From CBDBLK01 sp965243145 (GTDB lineage: Bacteria > Bdellovibrionota > Bacteriovoracia > Bacteriovoracales > Bacteriovoracaceae), in the NCBI GenBank assembly GCA_965243145.1, contig CBDEUB010000002.1:1860001-1924000 (forward strand): DNA of 64,000 nucleotides. The letters are read 5' to 3'. Made by a program: the position numbers and the translations under genes. Positions 54,242 to 63,293 of this stretch are shown here, one piece after another. A model generated the notes under the pieces. The model made no database searches and was not told where the DNA came from. It saw nothing but the letters and a program-made list of their open reading frames with translations. The number at the start of each line of letters is the position of its first letter. Positions within the stretch are counted from its first letter, which is position 1.

Positions 54242-54787
54242 TTACATTTGTTGATGAGGGATTTGGTATAAGGCCTTAATTTTTCGCAAGAGTCGATGAC
54301 TTGTGCCCAAATAGCGCCATTGGTGAAAAGTTCCTATAACCATAGCGGCCGTAAGTCCATAGACAACACCAAGGTGGGTTGTACGGTCTACTAGGCCAGT
54401 ATCATAGGCACCTCCTAACAGGAAAGCTAGGCCTCCCAGGGTAAGTATAAGCATAGTCCAAGGGATTGTTTGGCGTTTGCAAAGTCTGGAACTTTGAAGT
54501 AATTGATCTGTTTTTTTTATGTAGGGGCCTAAATCTTGAGGTGGTGTGTGAAAAATTTCCTCTAATTTATCTTTACTGCACACAATGCGATAAACATTTT
54601 CTACGAATTGATTAACGCCAATGAAGTAGAACATGATAAAGGCCTGAGCAAAAATGGTGTAGAGAAATGCTGCTATGGCCAAAGAGATGTGCCCGAGAGG
54701 CAAATTTATATAATTCATAGCAGCGGCAATAGTTAGGCCAATAGCTGCAAGCATTAAAATGAGGAGTATGCGTAAAAGACAATACAA
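54242..54787 (-). CDS. small polytopic membrane protein, unknown
   Basis: A 181-residue protein with about four hydrophobic helices in two pairs (residues about 5-60 and 108-155) separated by a polar loop. No family was recognised. The only start in the frame is a TTG at 54787, with GGAG 11 bases upstream. It converges on the HTH-like gene with a one-base gap and lies upstream, on the opposite strand, of the HEAT-repeat gene that precedes the respiratory operon. Confidence 0.6.
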   Translation of the reverse strand: MYCLLRILLILMLAAIGLTIAAAMNYINLPLGHISLAIAAFLYTIFAQAFIMFYFIGVNQFVENVYRIVCSKDKLEEIFHTPPQDLGPYIKKTDQLLQSSRLCKRQTIPWTMLILTLGGLAFLLGGAYDTGLVDRTTHLGVVYGLTAAMVIGTFHQWRYLGTSHRLLRKIKALYQIPHQQM

Positions 54788-54884
54788 TATCTTTAAAGCT
54801 CCATTGCCATCATTTGTTGAATTTGTTACTTACATCTTTTGCTTTGAAAAGTAAACTCTTGCTTCTCATTTGCTAAAGTGGCCT

Positions 54885-55778
54885 ATGAACCAGTCTACTT
54901 CTGGGATTGAAACCCCCAGACATGATCACAAGTCCGAAACAAAAAAGTTACTAGAGGATTCCTGGATGGGAGGGGTCGTCACTCCGATTCTTATTACATT
55001 AATAGGCATTGTAATTGTTTGGGGAATAACACAATTTCTTTCCAGGGAACATTCCCACAGAAGTTTGATTCGAGAAATGAGTTCTAGGACTTTTGGAAAC
55101 CGTTGGGTGGCCGCCTACGAACTGTCTAAATTTATTTCCACTTCCTCTATTCCCGAAGAAGACATCCCTTGGGCCATAGAGAGTTTGGCCTCTATCATGC
55201 AGCAGTCAACCGATATAAGAACTCGTAAGTTTATCGTTTCTGCTTTAGGAGCAATGCAAAATAAACAGGCCCTGCCCCTTATTCAGAGTGCTTTGGATGA
55301 ACCTGAACTTCATTTTGATGCAGTAGTTGCTCTTAGTCGTATGCCTCTTCCGTTAGAGTTTGATTGGAAGCGCTTAGAGCGTTTGTTGGCCTCCCCTGAT
55401 AAGGGCCTGATACAAGTCATTTTATTAACTCTTGCCACCCATAGGGTACCTTCGGCCAAAAAATATTTGCTTCAATTTATAGGACACTCTGATCCTGCGT
55501 TGCGTTTTAGTGCTGCTACGGGATTGATAAATTACCGAGAGAAAAAAGCATTGCCGGTTCTCAAGGAGATTTTGTTTTTGTCTTCATCGGGATTTGTCAG
55601 ACAAAAATCCTTTTCATCTGGCTTTAACGCAGAGGGAGTGGAGCAGTTAAAACTCAATGTTCTGATGGCCATTGTCAGAAATCAATGGAGAGCACTAGAT
55701 TCCATTTTGAGAGAAGTGTTGGCCCAAGAGACGAATTTAAGAGTTATCGGTAAAATCAACGAAATTTTAAATTTCTAA
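54885..55778 (+). CDS. membrane-anchored HEAT-repeat protein
   Basis: One N-terminal hydrophobic helix (about residues 29-49) is followed by repeated helix pairs of the HEAT or PBS-lyase type (for example RTFGNRWVAAYELSKFI, RTRKFIVSALGAMQNKQALP, ALRFSAATGLINYREKKALP). Such repeats mediate protein binding or assembly. It comes just before the Rieske-cytochrome b operon, about 80 bases away, so it may help to assemble or stabilise that complex. The ATG at 54885 is preferred over the TTG at 54870. Confidence 0.75.
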   Translation: MNQSTSGIETPRHDHKSETKKLLEDSWMGGVVTPILITLIGIVIVWGITQFLSREHSHRSLIREMSSRTFGNRWVAAYELSKFISTSSIPEEDIPWAIESLASIMQQSTDIRTRKFIVSALGAMQNKQALPLIQSALDEPELHFDAVVALSRMPLPLEFDWKRLERLLASPDKGLIQVILLTLATHRVPSAKKYLLQFIGHSDPALRFSAATGLINYREKKALPVLKEILFLSSSGFVRQKSFSSGFNAEGVEQLKLNVLMAIVRNQWRALDSILREVLAQETNLRVIGKINEILNF

Positions 55779-55857
55779 AAAGAAGTTATAGTTAATATTC
55801 TCGGGACTGATTTTTGGAATTTTTTATGGTACCAATAAGCGAGGGAGGTTTTTAATT

Positions 55858-56361
55858 GTGGATAGAGAGACTAAGCAACATTTGAATCGGCGTGAATTTT
55901 TTAGCTTTCTAAGTGTTGCTTGGGTTTGTTTTACAGCAGCAGTTGGTGGATTGCTCAGTTTGGCCTTTCGCTTTTCCTATCCCAATGTCAATTTTGAGCC
56001 TGAAATGGAGTTTATAGCAGGCCTTCCGGAAGATTATGAGGAAGGTGTGGATGAGCGTTGGAAAAATGGGTTTGGGGTTTGGATTTATAAAAGTGAGGGT
56101 AAGTTAGTGGCCCTGTCTAATATTTGCACCCATCTGGGATGTATTCCAAATTGGCTTCCTGCTGAATTAAAATTTAAGTGCCCTTGTCATGGTTCGGGTT
56201 ATTATCCCAATGGCATCAATTTTGAAGGGCCAGCACCAAGGCCTTTGGAGCGATACAAAATTTCATTAAATGCTGAAGGTAAAGTCGTCGTCGATAAAAC
56301 AAAAATCTATAGATACGAAAAAGGGCAATGGGATCATTCTGAATCGTTTATAGAGGTTTAG
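55858..56361 (+). CDS. Rieske iron-sulfur protein of a quinol-cytochrome c reductase
   Basis: Carries the 2Fe-2S cluster that takes electrons from quinol in a bc-type complex. The N-terminus has a twin-arginine-like pattern (RREFFSF) followed by a membrane helix (about 17-36). The cluster motifs are complete: C90-T-H92-L-G-C95 and C108-P-C110-H111-G-S113, with two Cys and two His ligands and a disulphide. The start is GTG with GAGGGAGG about nine bases upstream. It is the first gene of the respiratory operon. Confidence 0.93.
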   Translation: MDRETKQHLNRREFFSFLSVAWVCFTAAVGGLLSLAFRFSYPNVNFEPEMEFIAGLPEDYEEGVDERWKNGFGVWIYKSEGKLVALSNICTHLGCIPNWLPAELKFKCPCHGSGYYPNGINFEGPAPRPLERYKISLNAEGKVVVDKTKIYRYEKGQWDHSESFIEV

Positions 56362-56405
56362 TTAGAGAAGTATATTATCTTTGATTAAGGAGAGAGGGAG
56401 TAAGA

Positions 56406-57188
56406 ATGGCCGATAAAAGCATGGCCGACAGGGTTCGGGAAACGCAAATTTGGAAATCTATTTTCCGTCATGGCCCTCCCAATAATGCGCGAAATAGGGC
56501 CGCTGTTGTGGCGGGAAATGTCTTTCTTCACCTTCATCCCATTAAACTCAAAAAATCAGGAGTACAGTTGGGTTATACTTGGTGTATGGGAGGACTCACT
56601 TTTTTTATCTTTTTGGCATTGACAGTTACAGGTGTGCTACTAATGTTTTATTATCGTCCAACTGCGGAATATGCTTTTAACGACATTATTGCTTTGAGGG
56701 AACATGTACCTTTGGGTATTATGCGGGAAATTCACCGTTGGGGTGCACACGCTATGGTTATCACAGTGTGGCTTCACATGTTTCGGGTTTTTATGACAGG
56801 TTCTTACAAACCTCCCAGAGAATTTAACTGGGGAGTGGGAGTCATTCTTTTAGTCCTGACTCTACTTCTTTCTTTTACAGGCTACCTTTTGCCTTGGGAT
56901 CAGTTGGCCATTTGGGCCATTACAGTTGGATCGAATATGGCCAAGGCCACTCCTTTTTTGGGGCATGGTGGCCCTGGGGCCATGTTGGCCCAAATTGGCG
57001 ATTTTATTTTGGTATCGGATAAAAATGATGTTCGTTTTCAGTTGTTGGCAGGACGCTTTGTGGGAGAGCCGGCACTTCTGAGGTTTTATATACTCCACTG
57101 CGTTTTTATTCCTCTTGTGGTGGGAGTTCTCATTGCAATTCATTTTTGGAGAGTGAGAAAAGATGGTGGAATATCTGCTCCGCTTTGA
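56406..57188 (+). CDS. cytochrome b6-like subunit (N-terminal half of cytochrome b)
   Basis: Quinol-oxidising membrane subunit with two b haems. Four haem His ligands are visible: EIHRWGAHAMVITVWLHMF (His pair 14 apart) and YILHCVFIPLVVGVLIAIHF (His pair 15 apart). Fourteen residues between the second pair is the spacing of cytochrome b6 rather than mitochondrial cytochrome b. The segment FRVFMTGSYKPPREFNWG is also b6-like. A longer N-terminal cytoplasmic stretch (about 50 residues) precedes the first helix. The downstream gene supplies the C-terminal half, starting three bases after the stop. Confidence 0.93.
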   Translation: MADKSMADRVRETQIWKSIFRHGPPNNARNRAAVVAGNVFLHLHPIKLKKSGVQLGYTWCMGGLTFFIFLALTVTGVLLMFYYRPTAEYAFNDIIALREHVPLGIMREIHRWGAHAMVITVWLHMFRVFMTGSYKPPREFNWGVGVILLVLTLLLSFTGYLLPWDQLAIWAITVGSNMAKATPFLGHGGPGAMLAQIGDFILVSDKNDVRFQLLAGRFVGEPALLRFYILHCVFIPLVVGVLIAIHFWRVRKDGGISAPL

Positions 57189-57191
57189 GAA

Positions 57192-58268
57192 ATGAAAGAG
57201 TTGATTAATTGGGCAGCAGATCCGATTCGGTCTTTTCCTATCTCGGTAGTATTGTTTTACTTGATGATGCAATATTATAGAATTGTAGGAACCAAGAAGT
57301 TTGCCTGGATTGCTGGCGGAATTTTTATTTTCAGTTACGCACTGGCCGCATTTGATCCCAATTTTTTTGCTATTATCACTTGGCCAGACAATATTCCCAT
57401 TACTATTCTAGTTGTTTTGGTAGGATTTCTCACTTGGTTAGCTATTCATAAGGCCGCCATTAATGATGAAAGATTAGAGAGAGGGGAGGTTCCGGCAGAG
57501 GCCTTACCTGAAAATAGGGAAAAAGTTTGGTGTTGGCCCAATTTAGTTTACACTGAACTTTTTGCCATTATTTGTGGCACCATTTTTCTCATTGTTTGGG
57601 CCATTGTGTTTAAAGCGCCGTTAGAGGAGCCTGCTAATCCAACTTGGGCACCTAATCCGGCCAAGGCCCCTTGGTACTTCCTTGGCCTTCAAGAAATGTT
57701 AGTTTATTTTGACCCTTGGATGGCAGGAGTGGTATTACCTGGCGTAATTATCGTAGGACTTATCGCTATCCCTTATATTGATACTAATTCTAAAGGCAAT
57801 GGCTATTTTACTATAAAAGAGCGTCCCTTAGCTATGTGGGGATTTTTATTTGGATGGCTCGTTTTATGGATTTATCTAATTATTGTGGGAACTTTTTTAC
57901 GAGGGCCTAATTGGACATTTTATGGGCCTTTTGAAGTTTGGGATTTTCATAAAGTTGTAGCGGAGTATAATGTTAATTTGTCGGAATTTTTATGGATTAA
58001 ATGGCTCAATACTTCGATGCCTCAAAATATCGTTCTGAGAGAGTGCTTAGGGATCATTTTAACTCTTCTTTATGTTTTTGGTCTTCCCCCTTTGGTAACA
58101 AGGACAAAATATGGCCAGGCCATTATCCAAAATACTGGAAAAATTCGATATTATATTCTGATGAGTTTGGTAATTTTGATGCTGAGTCTTCCTATTAAAA
58201 TGTTTTTGCGTTGGGCCTTTAGTCTAAAATACATAATTGCTTTGCCTGAATGGGAATTAAACCTTTAA
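57192..58268 (+). CDS. cytochrome b C-terminal half (subunit-IV-like), enlarged
   Basis: Second half of the split cytochrome b, homologous to subunit IV (PetD) of b6f or the C-terminal part of cytochrome b. The quinol-oxidation motif PEWY appears as APWYFLGLQEMLVYFDPW, the form seen in many menaquinone-using bc complexes. At 358 residues it is about twice the size of plastid subunit IV (160), with extra helices at both ends: two or three before the domain and three or four after it. The last helix region ends with a short polar tail. Confidence 0.88.
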   Translation: MKELINWAADPIRSFPISVVLFYLMMQYYRIVGTKKFAWIAGGIFIFSYALAAFDPNFFAIITWPDNIPITILVVLVGFLTWLAIHKAAINDERLERGEVPAEALPENREKVWCWPNLVYTELFAIICGTIFLIVWAIVFKAPLEEPANPTWAPNPAKAPWYFLGLQEMLVYFDPWMAGVVLPGVIIVGLIAIPYIDTNSKGNGYFTIKERPLAMWGFLFGWLVLWIYLIIVGTFLRGPNWTFYGPFEVWDFHKVVAEYNVNLSEFLWIKWLNTSMPQNIVLRECLGIILTLLYVFGLPPLVTRTKYGQAIIQNTGKIRYYILMSLVILMLSLPIKMFLRWAFSLKYIIALPEWELNL

Positions 58269-58289
58269 AGGAAGTGTTGAGGATAAGCT

Positions 58290-61127
58290 ATGAACGGACA
58301 ATTAGAACCAGGCATGGCATACAATACGAAAATTCTCAATAGGGTTTTTGCACTTCTTTCAGGCATTTTTCTGTTTGTGGTTATCTGGCTATTTTTAGAC
58401 GATTACTTTCGGCCTTGGAAAATTATTCAAATAGAGGCCCAGCAAATTAAACGCAGTAAATTGCAAGCTAAATTAAACCAAGTTGATAAAAATATTGATC
58501 AAAAAGAATTATCGGCCATTTTAGAAAAAATTGAAGAAGGGAAAAGACAAATTGAAGGACGCCGCGCTGAAATAAGTCTTATTGAGAATAGGCTCGCTGT
58601 TATTATTGTTAAAATCAAAGATGAAACTATTACTAATGGGCAGCTTAATTCAAAGGTTTCAGCACTAACTTTTGAGCATGGAGTGGCCCATGCAGAACAT
58701 CTTTCTAGTGCTCAAAGATTAGAGAGTCAGTTGCATGAGACAAAAAAAATGTTTGCTGAATCTCAAAACCGTATGAAGGGTTTTGAGGCCCAGAAAAAAT
58801 CCTTAGAGGCCGAATTGGCCAATCTCAATAAAGAGCTTTTAGATGCGGAGAGAGAGAGAAGAAATTTACTTGGCCAGCGTAATCTTCTTCAAATGGCAAA
58901 ATCTCAAGCAGATGTCAATTTTATTTTTGCTCTCAGAAATGCTCCTTTTCTTGATTATCTCGACCCAACTTTAAGAGTTCAACAAATTGTTCTTGAAAAT
59001 ATTACTGACGATCGTTACTTCCAGCATGTTCCCAAAGTTGATCGTTGCATTACTTGTCACACTTTTATTGATCAAGAGGGTTATGAAGATCAAAAAAATC
59101 CTCATAAAACTCATCCTAATCTTGATCTTTATATCGGCCTAAAGAGTCCCCATCCCGTGAAAAAAATTGGATGTACTGTGTGTCATGGAGGAGAAGGACA
59201 CAGAGTCAATGATTTTAGTGCCGCGGCCCATATCCCCGATGGGCAAAAACAAATGGATGAATGGGTATCAAAATATAATTACCACCCTCCACACAAAGTC
59301 CCGCAACCCATGCTTAAGAAAAAATATACAGAATCATCTTGTTTAAAGTGCCATCAGGGAGTTGAGTTCGTTCCAGGAGCAGACAAGTTCAATGCAGGCA
59401 AGCGTTTAGTTGAAAAGTACGGTTGTTATGCTTGCCATAAAATTGAGGGTTGGGAACACAAGCGCAAACCAGGGCCAAGTTTTCATAAAATTGCCTCAAA
59501 AATAACTAAGGAATTTTTTAAAAACTGGGTTTGGAACCCTAAACTTTTTAACAAACATACAAATATGCCTCATTTCTTTGGCCAATCTAACAATTCTACT
59601 CCTGAATTTACTATAAAAAATATTGCCGAAGTTAATGCTATGGCCGAAGTCGTATGGGAAAAAGCGGAAATCTATAGGCCTTTTACTCAATATAAAGGAG
59701 GAGATAAGGCCAGAGGGAAAGAACTCATCAGAACAATAGGTTGTTTGGGTTGCCACGGAGTTGAAGGACTTGAAAAAGAATCTGAAAAAGTGATGGCCTA
59801 TGCAGGGCCATACCTTACTGGAATGGGTTCTAAAATTGATGGAGATTGGCTGGTTTCTTGGTTAAAGCGGCCATCTCACTATCAGGAAAATACAATTATG
59901 CCTTCCTTTAGGTTGACTGATAAAGAGGCCAACGACATAGCTGCTTATCTCATAGGTTTGAAGAATCAAAATTTTGAAAAATTTCAGTTTGAACCAATGG
60001 ATAAAAAAATAAGGGATGAAATCCTTTTAAGTTATTTTTCGGCCTTTGAGACGCAAGAAGCAGCGCAAGATAAATTGGCGCAAATGAGTGATCGAGAAAG
60101 AACTTTAGAATTAGGCCATCGTTCTATTGGAAAATATGGATGTTATTCTTGTCACGAAATCAAAGGTTTTGAGGGACGAACTCCGATTGGCCCAGATTTG
60201 AGTAGAGAAGGATCAAAACCTCTTACACAATTCAGCTTTGGCCATGAACATGATGTTGAGCATAGCAGAGATGGGTGGATCAAGGCCCATCTCCTTAATC
60301 CTAGGCGTTGGGATCGTGGTGCAGATAAATCTTTTAAAGATCTGTCTAGGATGCCCCATTTTTATATGACTGAAAAAGAGGCAGAGTTAATAACCCTATT
60401 CCTTCTTGGCCAAGTGGGAGATTTTATTCCTATGGCCGGATTAAAAAATATGAATCAACACGAAAAAATTGCCGCTGAAGGTATGAAAGTTGCATTCAAG
60501 TATAACTGTATAGGATGTCATAGTATTGATGGGAACTTTGGCGATATTAAAGTTATTTATGATGAAGATTTAAATGAAGGGCCTCCTCAGCTTAATGGAC
60601 AAGGGCATCGAGTACAGACTGATTGGTTTTATCATTTCCTTTCCAATATTTATCCTATTCGCCCTGGACTTAAAATTCGTATGCCATCATTTCAATTTTC
60701 TATTGAGGAAAAAAACAAAATTGTGGCCTTATTTCAGCACAAATCAGAAGTGGGGATTTTTTCTGATCATCAAAAAATGGTACAATGGAATCCTGGAGAA
60801 AAGCAGGCCGCTCAAAAATTGTTTCAGGCCTTGGCATGTGATTCTTGTCATACTTCAGGTTTTAATAGGGATGAGGCCTTGGCCCCTAATCTCTATTTTG
60901 TAAAAAGGAGACTCCGTCCTAGTTGGGTCAAAGAATGGTTACAAAATCCCCAGGCCATTTTAGAATATACTACTATGCCTAACTTTTGGGAGGATGGCGA
61001 ATCGCAAGAATCTGATATTTTGGAAGGTGATCCAATGAAACAAATTGATGCTTTAACCAAATATATTTATGAAATTGGAACAGAAAAATTGCCAACAAAA
61101 ACTACTAATTATTGGAGTAAACAGTAA
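58290..61127 (+). CDS. membrane-anchored octahaem cytochrome c
   Basis: A 945-residue electron carrier with eight CxxCH haem-binding motifs between about residues 252 and 853: CITCH, CTVCH, CLKCH, CYACH, CLGCH, CYSCH, CIGCH and CDSCH. One membrane helix near residues 15-33 anchors it, followed by a coiled-coil region (about 50-210). The haem part contains several class-I-like cytochrome domains, with Met-containing segments such as TNMPHFFG and NTIMPSFRL. It is placed where a bc1 complex would have cytochrome c1, so it probably takes electrons from the Rieske protein. The stop overlaps the ATG of the oxidase subunit III gene (TAATG). Confidence 0.92.
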   Translation: MNGQLEPGMAYNTKILNRVFALLSGIFLFVVIWLFLDDYFRPWKIIQIEAQQIKRSKLQAKLNQVDKNIDQKELSAILEKIEEGKRQIEGRRAEISLIENRLAVIIVKIKDETITNGQLNSKVSALTFEHGVAHAEHLSSAQRLESQLHETKKMFAESQNRMKGFEAQKKSLEAELANLNKELLDAERERRNLLGQRNLLQMAKSQADVNFIFALRNAPFLDYLDPTLRVQQIVLENITDDRYFQHVPKVDRCITCHTFIDQEGYEDQKNPHKTHPNLDLYIGLKSPHPVKKIGCTVCHGGEGHRVNDFSAAAHIPDGQKQMDEWVSKYNYHPPHKVPQPMLKKKYTESSCLKCHQGVEFVPGADKFNAGKRLVEKYGCYACHKIEGWEHKRKPGPSFHKIASKITKEFFKNWVWNPKLFNKHTNMPHFFGQSNNSTPEFTIKNIAEVNAMAEVVWEKAEIYRPFTQYKGGDKARGKELIRTIGCLGCHGVEGLEKESEKVMAYAGPYLTGMGSKIDGDWLVSWLKRPSHYQENTIMPSFRLTDKEANDIAAYLIGLKNQNFEKFQFEPMDKKIRDEILLSYFSAFETQEAAQDKLAQMSDRERTLELGHRSIGKYGCYSCHEIKGFEGRTPIGPDLSREGSKPLTQFSFGHEHDVEHSRDGWIKAHLLNPRRWDRGADKSFKDLSRMPHFYMTEKEAELITLFLLGQVGDFIPMAGLKNMNQHEKIAAEGMKVAFKYNCIGCHSIDGNFGDIKVIYDEDLNEGPPQLNGQGHRVQTDWFYHFLSNIYPIRPGLKIRMPSFQFSIEEKNKIVALFQHKSEVGIFSDHQKMVQWNPGEKQAAQKLFQALACDSCHTSGFNRDEALAPNLYFVKRRLRPSWVKEWLQNPQAILEYTTMPNFWEDGESQESDILEGDPMKQIDALTKYIYEIGTEKLPTKTTNYWSKQ

Positions 61128-61753
61128 TGAATTCTATCAAGACTCATGATGGTCCAATACATAATCATATTGATGAGCAATTTAACAAGGCCTCTCCTGG
61201 TAAAATTGGAATGTGGCTTTTTCTTGGCGCGGATGGAATGTCTTTTGCAGGGTTGCTCTTGGCCTATGCTGTTTTAAGGGCAACACAACCTAATTGGCCA
61301 AATCCTGTTGAGGCCTTGGGAGGCGTTGGCCTTTCTGGATTTATGACTTTTTGGCTGATTTGTTCTTCAGTTTCCATGGTACTTTCTATTGATGCTTGCA
61401 AAATGCGCAATCGTCAAAAAATGCTTTTTTGGCTTATGGTAACAATAATTGGGGGAAGTGGGTTTTTACTTATGCAGGTCTATGAATACTTCCACCTTGT
61501 ACAAGATTTAGGAATGACTTTTTCTAGCTACGATAGCGGTAATAATCTTTTTGCTTCAACTTTTTTTTCTATTACTGGTTTTCATGGCCTTCATGTTTTG
61601 TCGGGAACATTGTATTTAGTGTATATGTATAAATTAGCGCATGATGGCCGTTTTGATAAAGGTGATTATAATTTACTTGAAATTGGAGGTCTTTTTTGGC
61701 ATTTCGTTGATTTAGTTTGGATTTTAGTTTTTACTTTTGTTTATCTTTTATGA
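61127..61753 (+). CDS. cytochrome c oxidase subunit III-like protein
   Basis: Haem-copper oxidase subunit III family, a 208-residue inner-membrane protein with about five helices. Signature: GKIGMWLFLGADGMSFAGLL at the start, TFFSITGFHGLHVLSGTLYL and GGLFWHFVDLVWILVFTFVY at the end. Subunits I and II are not in the window, so their genes must be elsewhere if this belongs to a conventional oxidase. It overlaps both neighbours, which suggests co-translation with the octahaem cytochrome. Confidence 0.88.
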   Translation: MNSIKTHDGPIHNHIDEQFNKASPGKIGMWLFLGADGMSFAGLLLAYAVLRATQPNWPNPVEALGGVGLSGFMTFWLICSSVSMVLSIDACKMRNRQKMLFWLMVTIIGGSGFLLMQVYEYFHLVQDLGMTFSSYDSGNNLFASTFFSITGFHGLHVLSGTLYLVYMYKLAHDGRFDKGDYNLLEIGGLFWHFVDLVWILVFTFVYLL

Positions 61754-61947
61754 TTTTAAAAAAAAGTATAAGTTTATTTTTAATTTTTTCTTTTTCAAAA
61801 GTATTGGCATGTCCAAGTTGTGCTGGTTCTTTAAATAACTCTGAAACCATTTTTACGGTCTATATTTTGATGGGATTTATTCTTTTTACTTATATTCCTT
61901 TCTTTCTTATCTATCGTATTGTTTACAAAAATAGAAAAGGCCATTGA
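61750..61947 (+). CDS. small membrane protein with CPSC motif (65 aa)
   Basis: The ATG at 61750 overlaps the stop of the subunit III gene (ATGA). The product has a signal-like N-terminus, then ACPSCAGS (Cys-x-x-Cys), and a second hydrophobic helix ending in a basic tail. The Cys pair could bind a metal or be redox-active, as in copper-delivery factors, but no known family was recognised. The gene continues tightly into the DUF420 gene, four bases later. Confidence 0.6.
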   Translation: MILKKSISLFLIFSFSKVLACPSCAGSLNNSETIFTVYILMGFILFTYIPFFLIYRIVYKNRKGH

Positions 61948-61951
61948 CTGA

Positions 61952-62497
61952 TTGAAATCGCGGAAAATTTGGGTGGATAAATCAAAAAATTATTTTTTGG
62001 AAATCTTTTTTTTAGGCCTTGCAATAGCATGTTTTTTACTGTGGTGGGTTTACAATAGGCCAACACAAAAAGTAGTCAGTGAATGGGTTTATTTTTTACC
62101 TTATTTAAATTGTTTCTTTAACGGTTTGACTACGACTTTCCTTATTCTTGGCCGTATGGCCATAGGGAAAAGGAAAAAAGAACAACATAAACGATGGATG
62201 CTTTCTGCAGTAGGAAGCTCGATTCTATTTTTATTGAGTTATTTAACTTATCACTATTTTCATGGGGATACTCCATTCAATGGGATAGGGCCTATTAGAA
62301 TCTTTTATTTTATCATTCTTGTGTCCCATATTGCATTTTCTATTATTCAAATTCCTCTCATTCTCATCACTTTATTTTTGGCCTATAAAAAAAATTGGAT
62401 TTATCATAAATGTTTGGCCCAAATTACTTTTCCTATATGGTTGTTTGTCTCAGTAAGTGGAATTTTAATTTTTTCATTTTTAAAGATTTACAATTAG
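61952..62497 (+). CDS. DUF420-family membrane protein (YozB/CtaM-like)
   Basis: A 181-residue protein with five predicted helices and the DUF420 pattern of conserved residues: LPYLNCFFNGLTTTFLILG, KKEQHKRWMLSA (His), YLTYHYFHG and ILVSHIAFSIIQIPLILIT (His). Relatives such as CtaM are needed for cytochrome oxidase assembly, which agrees with its place after oxidase subunit III. The start codon is TTG. It is the last gene of the respiratory operon. Confidence 0.82.
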   Translation: MKSRKIWVDKSKNYFLEIFFLGLAIACFLLWWVYNRPTQKVVSEWVYFLPYLNCFFNGLTTTFLILGRMAIGKRKKEQHKRWMLSAVGSSILFLLSYLTYHYFHGDTPFNGIGPIRIFYFIILVSHIAFSIIQIPLILITLFLAYKKNWIYHKCLAQITFPIWLFVSVSGILIFSFLKIYN

Positions 62498-62692
62498 TAA
62501 TATTTTTCAGGTTGGAAAAATATTTCTGTCTATCTTCTGCCATTAAATTGACATAAATTTCCTTTTAAATAGGAAAATATTGCCTAATAAATCTTCTTAG
62601 AGGTAGAAATTTCCTCATTTTAGGGGCAGCGTTGAAGCCTTTTGGGCCAAGTCGTATAATTTTTGACAGAGAGATAAAAATGGAGGGAAATT

Positions 62693-63241
62693 ATGGCCGA
62701 CGATGATAATCAAAATGAAGAGCAATCTCCTAAGCAAATCCAGGTAGAAAAGAACCCCCTCTTAACAATCTTAGTATTATTGAATACAGCAGTAACAGGT
62801 GTTTTAGGTTTTTTGTTTTACCAAAATTATAAGGAAGTGGCATCTCTTTCAAATATTAGCGATATTGTAGAAGCTGAAATGAGAGAAACAGCTGCATTGG
62901 TAGAAAAATCAGATACTGGTGAAGGTGAACAAATAGATGGAATTCTTTTCCCTTTAGAGGGATTTACTGCCAATCTTGCGCAAGGAGATGGCCCTAGGAG
63001 ATTTGTAAGGCTTAGCGCAGTTTTAAAATTTAATAGAGATTCTAATGTTGAAGAATTTAGTTCACGAAAACCTCAAATTAGAGATGCAATCATAAGTACT
63101 CTTAATAGCAAAAGGCCAGAAGATCTTTTGAAATTGGAAGGTAAAAACTATTTGAAAGAAGAAATTAAAGCGGCCATAAATTCATTTTTAGTAGATGGGG
63201 CAGTAATTGATGTTTACTATGTCAGTTTTCAGATTAATTAA
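62693..63241 (+). CDS. fliL: flagellar basal-body-associated protein FliL
   Basis: Inner-membrane protein that sits at the stator ring and tunes flagellar torque. It has a short acidic cytoplasmic start, one membrane helix (about 22-43) and a periplasmic domain with the FliL pattern: FPLEGFTANLAQGDGPRRFVRLSAVLKF and the C-terminal VYYVSFQIN. The length, 182 residues, is typical. GGAGGG lies about six bases before the ATG. It is followed by fliM, the usual order. The 195-base upstream spacer holds no recognised gene. Confidence 0.92.
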   Translation: MADDDNQNEEQSPKQIQVEKNPLLTILVLLNTAVTGVLGFLFYQNYKEVASLSNISDIVEAEMRETAALVEKSDTGEGEQIDGILFPLEGFTANLAQGDGPRRFVRLSAVLKFNRDSNVEEFSSRKPQIRDAIISTLNSKRPEDLLKLEGKNYLKEEIKAAINSFLVDGAVIDVYYVSFQIN

Positions 63242-63293
63242 TTTTTGGAGTTGGGATATTAAAAATTTTTTATTTCAAGAAGAGAGGAATTAA

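Noticed and set aside
62549..62580. TTGACA in the spacer before fliL as a promoter
   Set aside because: No acceptable -10 at 16-18 bases; the nearby TTTCCT/AGGAAA inverted repeat is only six pairs.
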